Source: Bacteroidota bacterium
Lineage (GTDB): Bacteria > Bacteroidota > Ignavibacteria > UBA10030 > UBA8401
Direction: 5' to 3'
NCBI GenBank assembly: GCA_027622375.1
Contig: JAQCAB010000002.1
Location: forward strand, 31,663 to 95,662
Length of the DNA stretch: 64,000 nt
Shown: piece after piece, positions 18,883 to 28,369 of the stretch
Layout of the letters: the number at the start of each line of letters is the position of its first letter
Numbering within the stretch: position 1 is the first letter of the stretch
Program-made: the position numbers and the translations under genes
The notes under the pieces: generated by a model
What the model saw: only the letters and a program-made list of their open reading frames with translations
Told to the model about the DNA's origin: nothing
The model's database searches: none

Positions 18883-19947
18883 TTATCTTTGTGATCGATA
18901 TGCTAATCCAAATGGAGTTGCTTTTATCATTAATCCGCAAACTAATTGGTTGTTTGAACCAATATGAATAAAAATCCCAGGCGAAACATTATAAAACTCA
19001 AATATACCAGGATAAATATTTAATTTCATTTTCTCATTTATTCTATTTGAGAAAATTAAAGATGCGAGTAATGAATTTTCTTTATCGTAAAATACTCCCG
19101 CAATCCAACCCAAATCAACACTGATAGTTCTTATCGCCGTAACTTCATCAACAGTTCGCAATTGCTTCATCACCGTGCCGGCTGCAAAAGTTAAACTTGT
19201 GTTTTCATTTTTTGGAATTGAAAGACCAACCATTCCATGATCGCCGAGATAATAAAATAATTTTGAATCCCAACCATTTGGTTTGTATCTGACTGAAAAA
19301 TGTTGGCCTTGATTTTCAATTGTACCAAAAGTTGGATTATATGCTGGTAGGCTTGACCAATCTGCCATTTCGAGAGTTTCAGAAAAAAATTCTGCGACAT
19401 CGTTATTTAAAAACAAAATTGGGCCGGCAATATTAAAAATTAATAAGTCAGCAATCGGATCAACATTTACACCAACATAATTTTGATTTTCTACAGCTTC
19501 ATTTAAAAGATGGCTAACTCCAAATGTTGTTGATGCAAACAACATTGGCGCAGGATAATTATTTGTGTTATAATATTCATACAACATTCTAAAATTAAAT
19601 CCACCGGCAACTAAATGCAAAGTGTAATTTGGGACCCATTGCGCTTTATCAAGTGAAAATGAAAGTGGGAGTACTTCGCGAGAAATAAATTTATCCCAAC
19701 CAAAAACTTCAATATTTGAAAATGGGTCACTTATATTATTCCAAACGTTTTTTAATCCTTTTCCTAGGGTAATTCTATCTAGCTGACGAGTGTGCGAAGC
19801 AGATTGTAAAATATCAAATCCACAGTTAATAATGTTTGTTGCGGGATTAAAAATTGAAACTGAGCCAAAATCTTTTTGAACATAAAAATAATTTTTTTCC
19901 TGTGCGAAAATTAAAATCGGGAATAAAACAAAAAAAACTAATTTCAC
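18883..19947 (-). CDS. Exported protein, possibly outer-membrane, distantly DUF3943-like
   Basis: The 354-residue protein begins with a short signal peptide (MKLVFFVLFPILIFAQ). The body has many alternating aromatic and polar strands, and a central stretch, HLVAGGFNFRMLYEYY near residue 110 followed by SHLLNEAVEN near 146, recalls DUF3943-type envelope proteins. I do not recognise it with certainty. Its start overlaps the stop of the upstream DPP-IV-like peptidase by four bases (ATGA), so the two are probably translated together. Its function is unknown. Confidence 0.5.
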   Translation of the reverse strand: MKLVFFVLFPILIFAQEKNYFYVQKDFGSVSIFNPATNIINCGFDILQSASHTRQLDRITLGKGLKNVWNNISDPFSNIEVFGWDKFISREVLPLSFSLDKAQWVPNYTLHLVAGGFNFRMLYEYYNTNNYPAPMLFASTTFGVSHLLNEAVENQNYVGVNVDPIADLLIFNIAGPILFLNNDVAEFFSETLEMADWSSLPAYNPTFGTIENQGQHFSVRYKPNGWDSKLFYYLGDHGMVGLSIPKNENTSLTFAAGTVMKQLRTVDEVTAIRTISVDLGWIAGVFYDKENSLLASLIFSNRINEKMKLNIYPGIFEFYNVSPGIFIHIGSNNQLVCGLMIKATPFGLAYRSQR

Positions 19948-22220
19948 TTTTTTAAAAGATTTGTATTAAAAAGTTTTAAAATTCTTTTGTACTCATCCAT
20001 CCAACTTGTTTCTTCCTGAAAGCCATGATCCTCAACTGGATAAGATGCAAACTCCCAATTTTCTTTTTTTAACTCAATTAATCTTTGTACTAATCGAACA
20101 GCATCTTGATAATGAACATTTACATCAACCATTCCGTGGCAAATTAATAAAGCACCCTTTAATCCTTCAGCATGATAAATTGGAGAGCTTCTTCTATACG
20201 CAACTGAATCATCTTGCGGAATATTTAAAATATCAGAAGTGTAACCATGATTATAATGTGCCCAATCGGTAACTGGTCGTAGCGCAGCACCGGCCGCAAA
20301 AACATTTGGAGTTGTGAACATTGCCATAAAAGTAATAAATCCCCCATAAGAACCACCATAAATCCCAATTCGTTTTGGATCGATTCCATATTTTTCGATT
20401 AATAAATTTGCGCCATCAACATTGTCGTCCAAATCTTTTCCCCCCATAAAACGATAAATTGCAGTTCGCCAATATTTTCCATAACCGGCGCTTGCTCGAT
20501 AATCAACATCTAAAACCGTGTATCCTTGTTCAACTAAAAGATTATGAAAAAAATATTCTCTAAAATAACCACTCCAACCTTTGTGTGCATTTTGCAAATA
20601 ACCGGCACCATGCACAAAAATTACCGCGGCATTATTTTTAATTTCTTTTTTTGGTTGATATAAACGAGCAAAAACATTAAAACTATCTCGTGATGTAAAA
20701 GTTATTACTTCGGGCTCAATCCAAGTTCGATTTAAAAATTCTTCAGTTCTCGATTTTGTAATTTGATGTGGCTCGCTCGATGCAGAATTTTTTTGGATAA
20801 AAAGTTCATTCGGTTTATTTGTGAAAGAATAAATATCTGTAAAATAATTTTCATCTGGCGATATTATGCAATCATGTATCCCAATTTTATTTGTTAATTT
20901 TGTTTTTGTTCCGCCATCAACCGGCATTGTATAAAAATGTCGTTCACCGGGATGAACTTCGTTTGAATGAAAATACCATTTATCTTTTTTACGAGAAATT
21001 TGTGGATTATAAACTTCGAATCCTCCGGAGGTCAATTGTTTTTTATTCGTCCCATCAAAATTTATAACATATAAATGCCCAAATCCAGATTCCTCAGACT
21101 GAAACCAAACTTTTTTATTATCCGGCATCCAGCCAGCGTTAAATGCACCAACACCACCAACCCACGCAGAATCGTTTTGGTGGCTTAAAATTGTTCCAAG
21201 TTTTCCTTTTTGCGGATCAATCGAAACTATCCAGCGATCTTTATTATCAATTGAAAAAATTTGAACGAATGCTGAAGTATTTGAAGTTGACCAAGAGGGC
21301 GAAACAATAAATGTCTGACGATTATTTTTTACAATCTCATTTGTATTTACCAACATCATTGAATCGTTTTGAACATCATAAATATAAAACTCTGAATTTG
21401 TTTGTGGCTCTCCAACTTTTGTGCGAGCTGGCAAATTTTCTGTAAAACCGGATTCCGTTACATAACTTGGAACAATTGTAGCTTTGGCTTCATCACTGCG
21501 GATTGAAAAAACAAGCGCAACAAAATTTCCATTTGCAGAAACACTATACGAGTTTAAATTTTTAGTCCCATGATAAAATGGTTTTGGGAATTTGTTGATT
21601 ATTTTTTGAATTTCTTTTGATTTTGTAGATTTTTCTTTTCTTTCGCGTGTAATTTGCATCAATTCAATTTGCTGTTTTAAAAGATATTGCTGTAGTTTTG
21701 TTGTTGCAGAGTTTTCTTTTGGAGCGGCGCCACTTTGTAAATTAGTTAATTGTGTTGTGATGCCACTTGAAATATCCCACAAAAAAATATTTCCTTTTTG
21801 CGAATAAGTAATTTGTTTTTCGTTGAAAGAAAAAAATGGATCACTTTCACGCTCGGAAGTATTTGTAATTCTTGTAATTACATTTTTTTTGCAATCAAGT
21901 AGAAAGATATCTCCAAATTTCTCGTAAACTTTTAAAGTAAAATTATTATTATAAGTCCCTGATTGAGAAGGGATTGATAAAATTTTATTTAAGTGGACTT
22001 TTTTAATATTTGATCCATTTAAATCGGAGGAGTAAAGTGAGTCAGCGATATCATCACTTCTCCGCCAAATAAAATAAATTTTATCACTTTCTTCGGACCA
22101 AAATGCTGTGTTTGGTGAATATCCAAACCATTTTGGATCGCGCATAATTGACTCTATAGTTAGTTGCTGACCTATTATAGTAGCAACAAATATGAATTGA
22201 TAAACTAAGTATTTTAACAC
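19944..22220 (-). CDS. Secreted prolyl oligopeptidase family (S9) dipeptidyl-peptidase IV-like enzyme
   Basis: The product has a signal peptide, an eight-bladed-propeller-like N-terminal region with repeated Trp/Asp strands, and a C-terminal alpha/beta hydrolase domain. The catalytic serine is in GGSYGGF near residue 622, the aspartate in HGMVDVNVH, and the histidine in EDHGFQEE near the end. Such enzymes release dipeptides, often after proline, from the N terminus. I place the start at GTG 22220: the strong Shine-Dalgarno GAAAGGAG at 22225-22232 lies five bases before it, and the resulting 758-residue protein begins MLKYLVYQFIFVATIIGQQ. A TTG at 22235 in the same frame lies inside that ribosome site. 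Confidence 0.85.
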   Translation of the reverse strand: MLKYLVYQFIFVATIIGQQLTIESIMRDPKWFGYSPNTAFWSEESDKIYFIWRRSDDIADSLYSSDLNGSNIKKVHLNKILSIPSQSGTYNNNFTLKVYEKFGDIFLLDCKKNVITRITNTSERESDPFFSFNEKQITYSQKGNIFLWDISSGITTQLTNLQSGAAPKENSATTKLQQYLLKQQIELMQITRERKEKSTKSKEIQKIINKFPKPFYHGTKNLNSYSVSANGNFVALVFSIRSDEAKATIVPSYVTESGFTENLPARTKVGEPQTNSEFYIYDVQNDSMMLVNTNEIVKNNRQTFIVSPSWSTSNTSAFVQIFSIDNKDRWIVSIDPQKGKLGTILSHQNDSAWVGGVGAFNAGWMPDNKKVWFQSEESGFGHLYVINFDGTNKKQLTSGGFEVYNPQISRKKDKWYFHSNEVHPGERHFYTMPVDGGTKTKLTNKIGIHDCIISPDENYFTDIYSFTNKPNELFIQKNSASSEPHQITKSRTEEFLNRTWIEPEVITFTSRDSFNVFARLYQPKKEIKNNAAVIFVHGAGYLQNAHKGWSGYFREYFFHNLLVEQGYTVLDVDYRASAGYGKYWRTAIYRFMGGKDLDDNVDGANLLIEKYGIDPKRIGIYGGSYGGFITFMAMFTTPNVFAAGAALRPVTDWAHYNHGYTSDILNIPQDDSVAYRRSSPIYHAEGLKGALLICHGMVDVNVHYQDAVRLVQRLIELKKENWEFASYPVEDHGFQEETSWMDEYKRILKLFNTNLLKK

Positions 22221-22323
22221 AACCACTCCTTTCAAAAAAAATAAAAATGATTTCTTTAAATTATTTCAACATATTATTTTTTACCACCATATAAAAAGAA
22301 ATTATAACTTAATATAAACAACC

Positions 22324-23577
22324 ATGAAAAAAATATTACTTTGTTTAGTATTTATAACACTATCTCAATTATTTTCGCAAGAAAACAGACTTGAAAAATT
22401 ATTGTTAAACAGTCCACAATATTTTTCTGATTTGACGAATAATCCTGAAAAATATAGAGTTCAAATTATTTATACGCAAATTGATCGGGATAAAAATAAT
22501 TTTGCACATTTTAAAACTTTTGAATATCGAGTTAATGAAAATGAATATTTTTATCCTGCAAGTACAGTAAAGCTTGCAGCAAGCGTCTTGGCTTTAGGAA
22601 AAATAAACTCTCTAAAAAAGTTTGGTGTAAATAAGCATAGTCCAATAATTAATTTAAAAAACCGCAATCTACAAATTGAATCAAGAATAGATTCAACTTC
22701 AGAAAACAAACTACCAAGCGTTGCTAATTATATTAAAAAAATATTTCTTGTTTCAGATAATGATGCATACAACAGACTTTACGAATTATTAGGACAAAAT
22801 AATTTTAATGAAGAAATGTCAAAAAAAGGTTTTTCCGGAGTTCGTTTTACACATAGATTACAACTCCCGCTTCCACGCGAAGAAAATAGAATAACAAATC
22901 CAATTTTTATTTTGAATAATAAAGACACTTCAAAAATTATTTGGATGCAAGATGAGGCCACCAACAAAAATATTATAAAATCACCAACCGAAATATTATT
23001 AGGAAAAGGTTTTATGGATGATAGTGGCACAGTAAGCTTACAGCCATTTGATTTTACATATCGAAATAGTTTTCCGATAAAAGCGCAACATGAATTTTTG
23101 CAACGATTGTTTTTCCCTGAAGTATTTTCTAAAGAGAAACAATTCAATCTAACAAAGGATGATTATCAATTTATTTATAAATATATGTCAATGTTTCCAC
23201 AAGAATCTAAGTTCCCAGTTTTCTTGGTTGATTCAATTTATTACCCAACATCATGTAAGTTTATTTTTTATGGTTCGGATAAAAAAATAATTCCAGATTC
23301 AAATATTAGAATTTTTAATAAAATTGGGGGTGCTTACGGATTTTTACTTGACAACGCATACTTTGTTGACTTTGAAAATAAAATAGAATTTATTGTATCA
23401 GCAGTAATACTTTGCAATGAAGATGAAATATTTAATGATGATAAATATGATTACGAAAAAGTTGGCTATCCGTTTTTCAAAAATCTCGGAAAAGTTTTAT
23501 ATGACTATGAATTAAATAGGGAAAAAGAGTTTTTACCAGATTTATCAAAATTTAAATTTAATTATTTAGAAAACTAA
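22324..23577 (+). CDS. Secreted serine hydrolase, class A beta-lactamase-like
   Basis: This is a 417-residue exported protein (signal MKKILLCLVFITLSQLFSQ). It carries the active-site tetrad S80-T-V-K83 and an SDN motif at 144-146, as in class A beta-lactamases and D,D-peptidase relatives. The third motif, usually KTG or KSG, reads K333-I-G. The protein is about 130 residues longer than a classical beta-lactamase. These features suggest a peptidase or esterase acting in the periplasm rather than a resistance enzyme, but activity is unproven. It converges on the rqcH gene with a four-base overlap. Confidence 0.7.
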   Translation: MKKILLCLVFITLSQLFSQENRLEKLLLNSPQYFSDLTNNPEKYRVQIIYTQIDRDKNNFAHFKTFEYRVNENEYFYPASTVKLAASVLALGKINSLKKFGVNKHSPIINLKNRNLQIESRIDSTSENKLPSVANYIKKIFLVSDNDAYNRLYELLGQNNFNEEMSKKGFSGVRFTHRLQLPLPREENRITNPIFILNNKDTSKIIWMQDEATNKNIIKSPTEILLGKGFMDDSGTVSLQPFDFTYRNSFPIKAQHEFLQRLFFPEVFSKEKQFNLTKDDYQFIYKYMSMFPQESKFPVFLVDSIYYPTSCKFIFYGSDKKIIPDSNIRIFNKIGGAYGFLLDNAYFVDFENKIEFIVSAVILCNEDEIFNDDKYDYEKVGYPFFKNLGKVLYDYELNREKEFLPDLSKFKFNYLEN

Positions 23578-25241
23578 TTAATATTTTTTATTACAGGTAA
23601 TTTTGGATTAACAAAAATAATTTTTTCTTTTTCAATTGTTACGGTTCCAACAGGAACATTTTTTGGTTTACGGACATATTTTTTTTCTGTCATCGCAACG
23701 GGAACATTTTTACCTGACTTCATTTTACTATAATATCCCGCAATTGCCGCAGCTTGCTCGATTGCAAGTTTTGATGGCTCCCCTTTTGCAGAATCAATTT
23801 TTAAAATCACATGTGAGCCACTTGCACCACGAATATGAAACCACAAATCGTGTGGCTTAGCGTATCGCAGTGTTAGTTCGTCGTTATCTTTGCTGCTTTT
23901 ACCAACCCAAACTTCAAAATCACCATTAACCTTAAAAACACGATATGGTTTTCCTTTTAAGTCTTCAGATTTTTCCATGTACCCAACATTTTTTAATTGA
24001 TTTTGATGATCGACGAAATATTTTTTTAATGCACTTAATGAGTGAACCTCTTCCAAAAGCAATACCAACTCGTCATTTAATTTTTTAAGATTAGTCAATT
24101 TAATAAATCTTTCATCATCAATTGATAACGAAGAGCGAAGTTTTTTTGCCTTCACAAAATACCGTTGTGAGTTTTCTAAAATTGTTAATTTAGAATCTAA
24201 ACTAATATTAATTGGAGTAAAATTATGACAAACATCTTTAACTTCAACCGCACTTCCTCTAAAATTTGAAATTCCATTTAAATTAATCAGCAATAAATTT
24301 CCAAAGTGCTCATATTCTTTAATTCGATTTTCTAAATCTTCTTTTTTAATATGACGGGTTATTGTTTTTTTTATTCTAGATAAATTGGAAATTATAAAAT
24401 TTAATAACAAATTTTTTTGACGTTGAAATTCTATTTTAATAAAGCTTTCACGAATAAAATATTTAATAGCATCATTAATATTGTCCCATTCTTCAAAATG
24501 ATAATTTTGATATTGAAGAAGAGGAATTTGAGAAAGCGTTAAGGGAGAATCCTGAAAATAAATAATACTTCTTAATTGATTTGAATTAGAAAGTTTAATT
24601 ATTAGTTGATTAATTTCATTCCACAAAAATTCTTTAAAAGTTTGACTCGATTCGTACTCGGATACTTTTATTAAAACATGCTCAATATAATCCTGTCCTA
24701 ATTGAGGAAATAAATTACGTAATTTTATTTTCAATTCAGAAGCAGAAACATTATTTAAAAACAACTCATCAAAAAAATACTTTTTTTCTTTAATAATTAA
24801 TTTATCGGAATAATTTAGATTTAATTTGTCCAGCTCCTTTTTATTTTTAAAACAATCAATTATTGTTTTACTCTTTTTATCAATTAAAATAATATTTGAA
24901 GCTGAACCAAAAAACTGAGAATGGATTTCAAAATTCTCAAATTCAAAAACCATAATTCTATCAAACTCAATCATTCTAACAGATGTTAAAATTTTACTTT
25001 GAAGTTGCACAAACAAATCAACAGAATTCTTTTTTGCTCTTACAAATTGCGAATTAGCAAAAATAAAGTTATTCCCCGGTTCGCATGAAATTATAATTGT
25101 AGTTTCGTTTAAATTTATATTTTTTAAAATTATACAGAGTTGATTTTTCTGTTGCGAAAAAATCTGCAGAACTATCCATCCAGAATAATTTTGATTAAAA
25201 TATTGTGAAAGCTGTAAAAGAGTAAAATAATTAGTCAACAT
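23574..25241 (-). CDS. rqcH: NFACT family ribosome rescue protein (RqcH/Rqc2-like)
   Basis: This 555-residue NFACT protein belongs to the family whose Bacillus member RqcH adds C-terminal alanine tails to peptides stalled on 50S subunits. The N-terminal NFACT-N domain holds the D94-R95 pair (EFDRIMVF) that corresponds to the DR motif needed for tailing in RqcH. A coiled-coil middle follows, about residues 265-420. The C-terminal NFACT-R domain has DLWFHIRGASGSHVILK near residue 467. The intact DR motif suggests an active tailing factor; that is inference. Family members were earlier called fibronectin-binding proteins. It is divergent from yicC. Confidence 0.85.
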   Translation of the reverse strand: MLTNYFTLLQLSQYFNQNYSGWIVLQIFSQQKNQLCIILKNINLNETTIIISCEPGNNFIFANSQFVRAKKNSVDLFVQLQSKILTSVRMIEFDRIMVFEFENFEIHSQFFGSASNIILIDKKSKTIIDCFKNKKELDKLNLNYSDKLIIKEKKYFFDELFLNNVSASELKIKLRNLFPQLGQDYIEHVLIKVSEYESSQTFKEFLWNEINQLIIKLSNSNQLRSIIYFQDSPLTLSQIPLLQYQNYHFEEWDNINDAIKYFIRESFIKIEFQRQKNLLLNFIISNLSRIKKTITRHIKKEDLENRIKEYEHFGNLLLINLNGISNFRGSAVEVKDVCHNFTPINISLDSKLTILENSQRYFVKAKKLRSSLSIDDERFIKLTNLKKLNDELVLLLEEVHSLSALKKYFVDHQNQLKNVGYMEKSEDLKGKPYRVFKVNGDFEVWVGKSSKDNDELTLRYAKPHDLWFHIRGASGSHVILKIDSAKGEPSKLAIEQAAAIAGYYSKMKSGKNVPVAMTEKKYVRKPKNVPVGTVTIEKEKIIFVNPKLPVIKNIN

Positions 25242-25291
25242 TATTCTAAAAATATTAAAATGAATGCCAAAAAACCCAATAAAATGTTAAC

Positions 25292-25318
25292 AACTTCTTA
25301 ATAATTAGGGGAGAAGTT
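25292..25318. repeat. Short inverted repeat in the rqcH-yicC intergenic region
   Basis: AACTTCT at 25292-25298 is mirrored by AGAAGTT at 25312-25318 with a 13-base loop, followed by a T run. It lies between two divergent genes and directly upstream of the yicC promoter. It could be an operator or a chance hairpin. Confidence 0.3.
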
Positions 25319-25322
25319 TTTC

Positions 25323-25353
25323 TTGTTATGCGATTTTATGTTTGGTAATTTTG
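25323..25353 (+). promoter_or_regulatory. Bacteroidetes-type promoter of the yicC-gmk-rpoZ operon
   Basis: TTG at 25323-25325, a 20-base spacer and a perfect TAnnTTTG box (TAATTTTG, 25346-25353) match the Bacteroidetes primary-sigma promoter. The expected transcription start falls within a few bases of the ATG at 25360, so the mRNA would be leaderless or nearly so, in line with the lack of a Shine-Dalgarno sequence. Confidence 0.6.
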
Positions 25354-25359
25354 TGCCTT

Positions 25360-26250
25360 ATGATTTACAGCATGACTGGTTTTGGTCGTGGCGAAGTAAC
25401 GCAAAGGGGCATATCGATAACGGTTGAATTACGAAGTGTAAATAATCGTTTTTTTGAAGTGTCGATGCGTTTGCCAAACTCACTTTCTCTTCGCGAAAAA
25501 GAGATTAAAGACTTATTGCGTAAAAACATTCTCCGAGGAAAAGTGCAATTATCTTGCTCGGTTAGCCACGAACAGGATTCTGACTTACCATTAGAAATTA
25601 ATTCAACAGCCGTTAAATCAATAATGAAGATTTTAAAAAAAATAAAAAGCTCCGCAAAACTAAATGAAGAAATTACAATTAATCACATTTTAAAATTCCC
25701 AGAAGTTTTTGAACCAAAAAAAAATAATTCAGAATCTGAATTAGAATGGAAAATATTTCAGGAAGCATTAATAAAAGCTGAACGTGAATTTTTAAAAATG
25801 AGACAACTTGAAGGCCGCGAATTAACAAAAGATCTTGATAAAAGATGGCATAATCTTGAAAAGATAATTTTTGAAATCGAAAATAAATCTATTTCAAGAG
25901 TTCCAGAAGAAAGAATAAAATTACAATCACGTGTTAAAGAAATTATTGGGTCTGAAAATAATTTTAATTCACAACGAGTTGAAACTGAAATCGCGTTACT
26001 TGCAGACAAACTTGATATTACTGAAGAGTGTGTTCGATTTCGATCACATTTAAATTTTTTTAAAAATGTAATGTCGAATAAGAATAACGATGATTCAGTT
26101 GGACGGAAACTAACATTTGTTGTTCAAGAAATTATGCGTGAAGCAAACACAATCAGCTCAAAAACAAACGATGCATCAATCGCGCATCAAGTTGTAAATA
26201 TTAAAGAAGAATTAGAAAAAATAAGAGAGCAGTTACAAAACCTTGAATAA
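25360..26250 (+). CDS. yicC: YicC family endoribonuclease-like protein
   Basis: This is a 296-residue YicC/YloC family protein. The start chosen is ATG 25360, giving the family's canonical opening MIYSMTGFGRGE; a TTG 18 bases upstream would place the start inside the -7 promoter region. Other family segments are ELRSVNNRFFEV near residue 24 and the C-terminal KLTFVVQEIMREANTISSK. YicC proteins are RNA-degrading endonucleases in the cases studied. It heads a run with gmk, rpoZ and coaBC, a common neighbourhood for the gene, and overlaps gmk by eight bases. Confidence 0.9.
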   Translation: MIYSMTGFGRGEVTQRGISITVELRSVNNRFFEVSMRLPNSLSLREKEIKDLLRKNILRGKVQLSCSVSHEQDSDLPLEINSTAVKSIMKILKKIKSSAKLNEEITINHILKFPEVFEPKKNNSESELEWKIFQEALIKAEREFLKMRQLEGRELTKDLDKRWHNLEKIIFEIENKSISRVPEERIKLQSRVKEIIGSENNFNSQRVETEIALLADKLDITEECVRFRSHLNFFKNVMSNKNNDDSVGRKLTFVVQEIMREANTISSKTNDASIAHQVVNIKEELEKIREQLQNLE

Positions 26251-26794
26251 GATACAATTATTTGCAATTTCATCTCCAAGCGGCGGCGGTAAAACTACAA
26301 TAGTTAAAGAAGTTTTAAGGCGTCACCCGGAATTACTTTTTTCAGTTTCTGCAACTACTCGCAAAAAAAGAAAAAATGAAGTTGAAGGAAAAGATTATTT
26401 TTTTAAATCAAAAGATGAATTTTTACAATTGATAAAAAATAAAGAATTAATAGAAGTTGAAGAATTGTTTGGAAATTATTATGGCACTTTATTAAGTGAA
26501 GTTGATCGCGCTCTAAAAAATGGCAGTAAAATGATTTTTGATATTGATGTAAAGGGCGCTTTAAGCATTAAAAAAAAATATCCAAAAAACTCTAAATTAA
26601 TTTTTATTAAGCCGCCCGATATTGAAACTTTGAAAAATCGTTTGCGCGATAGAAAAACTGAAACAGAAGAAGATTTAAAAATAAGACTACAAAGAATTTC
26701 GCTTGAATTAAATAAAGCAAAAAAATTTGATAAAACCATTATAAATGATAAATTAGAAAACGCAATTAATCAAACAGAAGAAGAAATTAAATAA
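26243..26794 (+). CDS. gmk: Guanylate kinase
   Basis: Gmk phosphorylates GMP to GDP. The 183-residue protein has the P-loop SPSGGGKTT at about residues 11-19, then SATTRKKRKNEVEGKDYFF and EVEELFGNYYGT, the GMP-binding segments, and the lid region RLRDRKTETEEDL. The start is TTG 26243, overlapping the yicC stop; no ATG or GTG lies between it and the P-loop. The length is at the short end of the family. rpoZ follows 11 bases after the stop. Confidence 0.93.
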   Translation: MNKIQLFAISSPSGGGKTTIVKEVLRRHPELLFSVSATTRKKRKNEVEGKDYFFKSKDEFLQLIKNKELIEVEELFGNYYGTLLSEVDRALKNGSKMIFDIDVKGALSIKKKYPKNSKLIFIKPPDIETLKNRLRDRKTETEEDLKIRLQRISLELNKAKKFDKTIINDKLENAINQTEEEIK

Positions 26795-26805
26795 AAGGAA
26801 GAACA

Positions 26806-27117
26806 ATGGGAATAAAACCACAAAACATAAAAGAAATAGAATCAAAAGCTTCAAATATTTATGAAGCAATTGTACTAGTTGCTCGCCGCGCGCGACAAAT
26901 TAATGAAGAGCAAAAAATTGAATTCAATCAAAGAATGGAAACGATAAATGCTCTTTCAATGCCAATCTCAGCCGAAGAAGATGAACCAGGTGTAAATCCT
27001 GATCAAATCAAAATTAGTGTTGAATTTGATAAGCGCCCAAAAATAGTTGATTTAGCTTTAACTGAATTATTAAAAAATAAATTACAATATACTTATCCTG
27101 ATAAAGAAACCAAGTAG
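26806..27117 (+). CDS. rpoZ: RNA polymerase omega subunit
   Basis: This 103-residue protein follows gmk, the usual place for rpoZ. The segment SNIYEAIVLVARRARQINEEQK, shown here in two parts (NIYEAIVLVARRA at about residues 17-29, then RQINEE), is the omega helix that clamps the beta-prime C terminus. The C-terminal tail, about residues 55-103, is longer and acidic, as in related Bacteroidota/Chlorobiota proteins. A good Shine-Dalgarno (AAAGGAAG) lies five bases before the ATG. Confidence 0.85.
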   Translation: MGIKPQNIKEIESKASNIYEAIVLVARRARQINEEQKIEFNQRMETINALSMPISAEEDEPGVNPDQIKISVEFDKRPKIVDLALTELLKNKLQYTYPDKETK

Positions 27118-27143
27118 TAAAATTTAACTAACAAATTTTAGGA

Positions 27144-28361
27144 ATGAATATTTTCCAAAATAAAAATATTCTAATTGCTGTAACTGGTGGCATTGCTGCA
27201 TATAAAATGTGCAGTGTTGTGCGTTTGCTTAAAAAAGAAAATGCAAACATAAAAGTTATTATGACCGAAGCAGCTACACAATTTGTAACGCCACTTACAT
27301 TTTCTACTTTATCAGAAAATGAAGTTACAGTTTCACTTTGGCCTGAAAATAAATTTACTTCAACAGATAAAAGTGTTGAACATATTTCTCTTGGGCTTTG
27401 GGCAAATGTTATGTTGATTGCTCCGGCATCTGCACACACTATTTCAAAAATTGCAAATGGATTTGCAGATGATTTAATTGGATCAACCATTTTATCTTTA
27501 AGATGCCCACTTGTAATTGCTCCTGCAATGGATGTTGATATGTTTAAAAACGAATCAACACAAAAAAATATTTCAAAATTAAAAGAATTGGGATATTTAA
27601 TTATTCCACCAGAAACTGGAGAATTAGCAAGTGGTTTAAAAGGTGTTGGAAGATTGCCCGAACCAGAAACACTTGTCAATTTTTTAGAAAAAGTTTTAAA
27701 TAAAACTTGTTACGATTTAAAAAATAAAAATATTTTAATAACTGCCGGACCAACTTTTGAGCCAATAGACCCTGTTCGGTTTATTGGTAATTACTCATCC
27801 GGTAAAATGGGATTTGCATTAGCTCGTGCGGCAAAAAATCGTGGTGCAAAAGTTACATTAATAACAGGGCCTGTTTCTCTTGAAGCTCCAAAAAATATTA
27901 AAAGAATAAATGTTACGACCTCACAAGAAATGTCAAAAAATGTTTTTAATGAATCTAAAAAAAATGAAATTATTATAATGTCTGCAGCAGTTGCAGATTT
28001 TACTCCAACTAAAACTGAAAAAAACAAAATCAAGAAAAATTTAAAAAATAATCTAACAATTAAATTAAAGACAACAACAGATATTTTGGGATCATTAAAA
28101 AAGAAAAACAAAAAAGCTATTATTGTTGGATTTGCTCTTGAAACTGAAAATGAAGTTAAAAATGCAACCTCTAAACTTTATCATAAAAATATTGATATGA
28201 TTGTTCTGAACTCACTTAAAGATAAAGGAGCGGGCTTTGGAGGAGATAATAATAAAGTAACAATTATTGACAAATTTGAAAGTATTGAAGAGCTCCCACT
28301 TTTATCAAAATATGAAGTGGCAGATGAAATATTAAATAGAGTTGTAAAACTATTAAAATAA
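27144..28361 (+). CDS. coaBC: Bifunctional phosphopantothenoylcysteine decarboxylase/phosphopantothenate-cysteine ligase
   Basis: CoaBC makes 4'-phosphopantetheine for coenzyme A. In the 405-residue protein the flavin-dependent CoaC domain (residues 1-180) has AVTGGIAAYKM and APAMDVDMF. The CoaB domain (residues 190-405) has TAGPTFEPIDPVRFIGNYSSG and, near the C terminus, the lysine-containing KDKGAGFGGDNN. Full length and both halves are intact. It is co-directional with rpoZ (26-base gap) and precedes the uracil-DNA glycosylase gene. Confidence 0.93.
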   Translation: MNIFQNKNILIAVTGGIAAYKMCSVVRLLKKENANIKVIMTEAATQFVTPLTFSTLSENEVTVSLWPENKFTSTDKSVEHISLGLWANVMLIAPASAHTISKIANGFADDLIGSTILSLRCPLVIAPAMDVDMFKNESTQKNISKLKELGYLIIPPETGELASGLKGVGRLPEPETLVNFLEKVLNKTCYDLKNKNILITAGPTFEPIDPVRFIGNYSSGKMGFALARAAKNRGAKVTLITGPVSLEAPKNIKRINVTTSQEMSKNVFNESKKNEIIIMSAAVADFTPTKTEKNKIKKNLKNNLTIKLKTTTDILGSLKKKNKKAIIVGFALETENEVKNATSKLYHKNIDMIVLNSLKDKGAGFGGDNNKVTIIDKFESIEELPLLSKYEVADEILNRVVKLLK

Positions 28362-28369
28362 ATTTGTTG

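Noticed and set aside
27128..27679. A 183-codon antisense frame opposite coaBC
   Set aside because: It has no family features, and coaBC is clearly the coding strand with full motifs.
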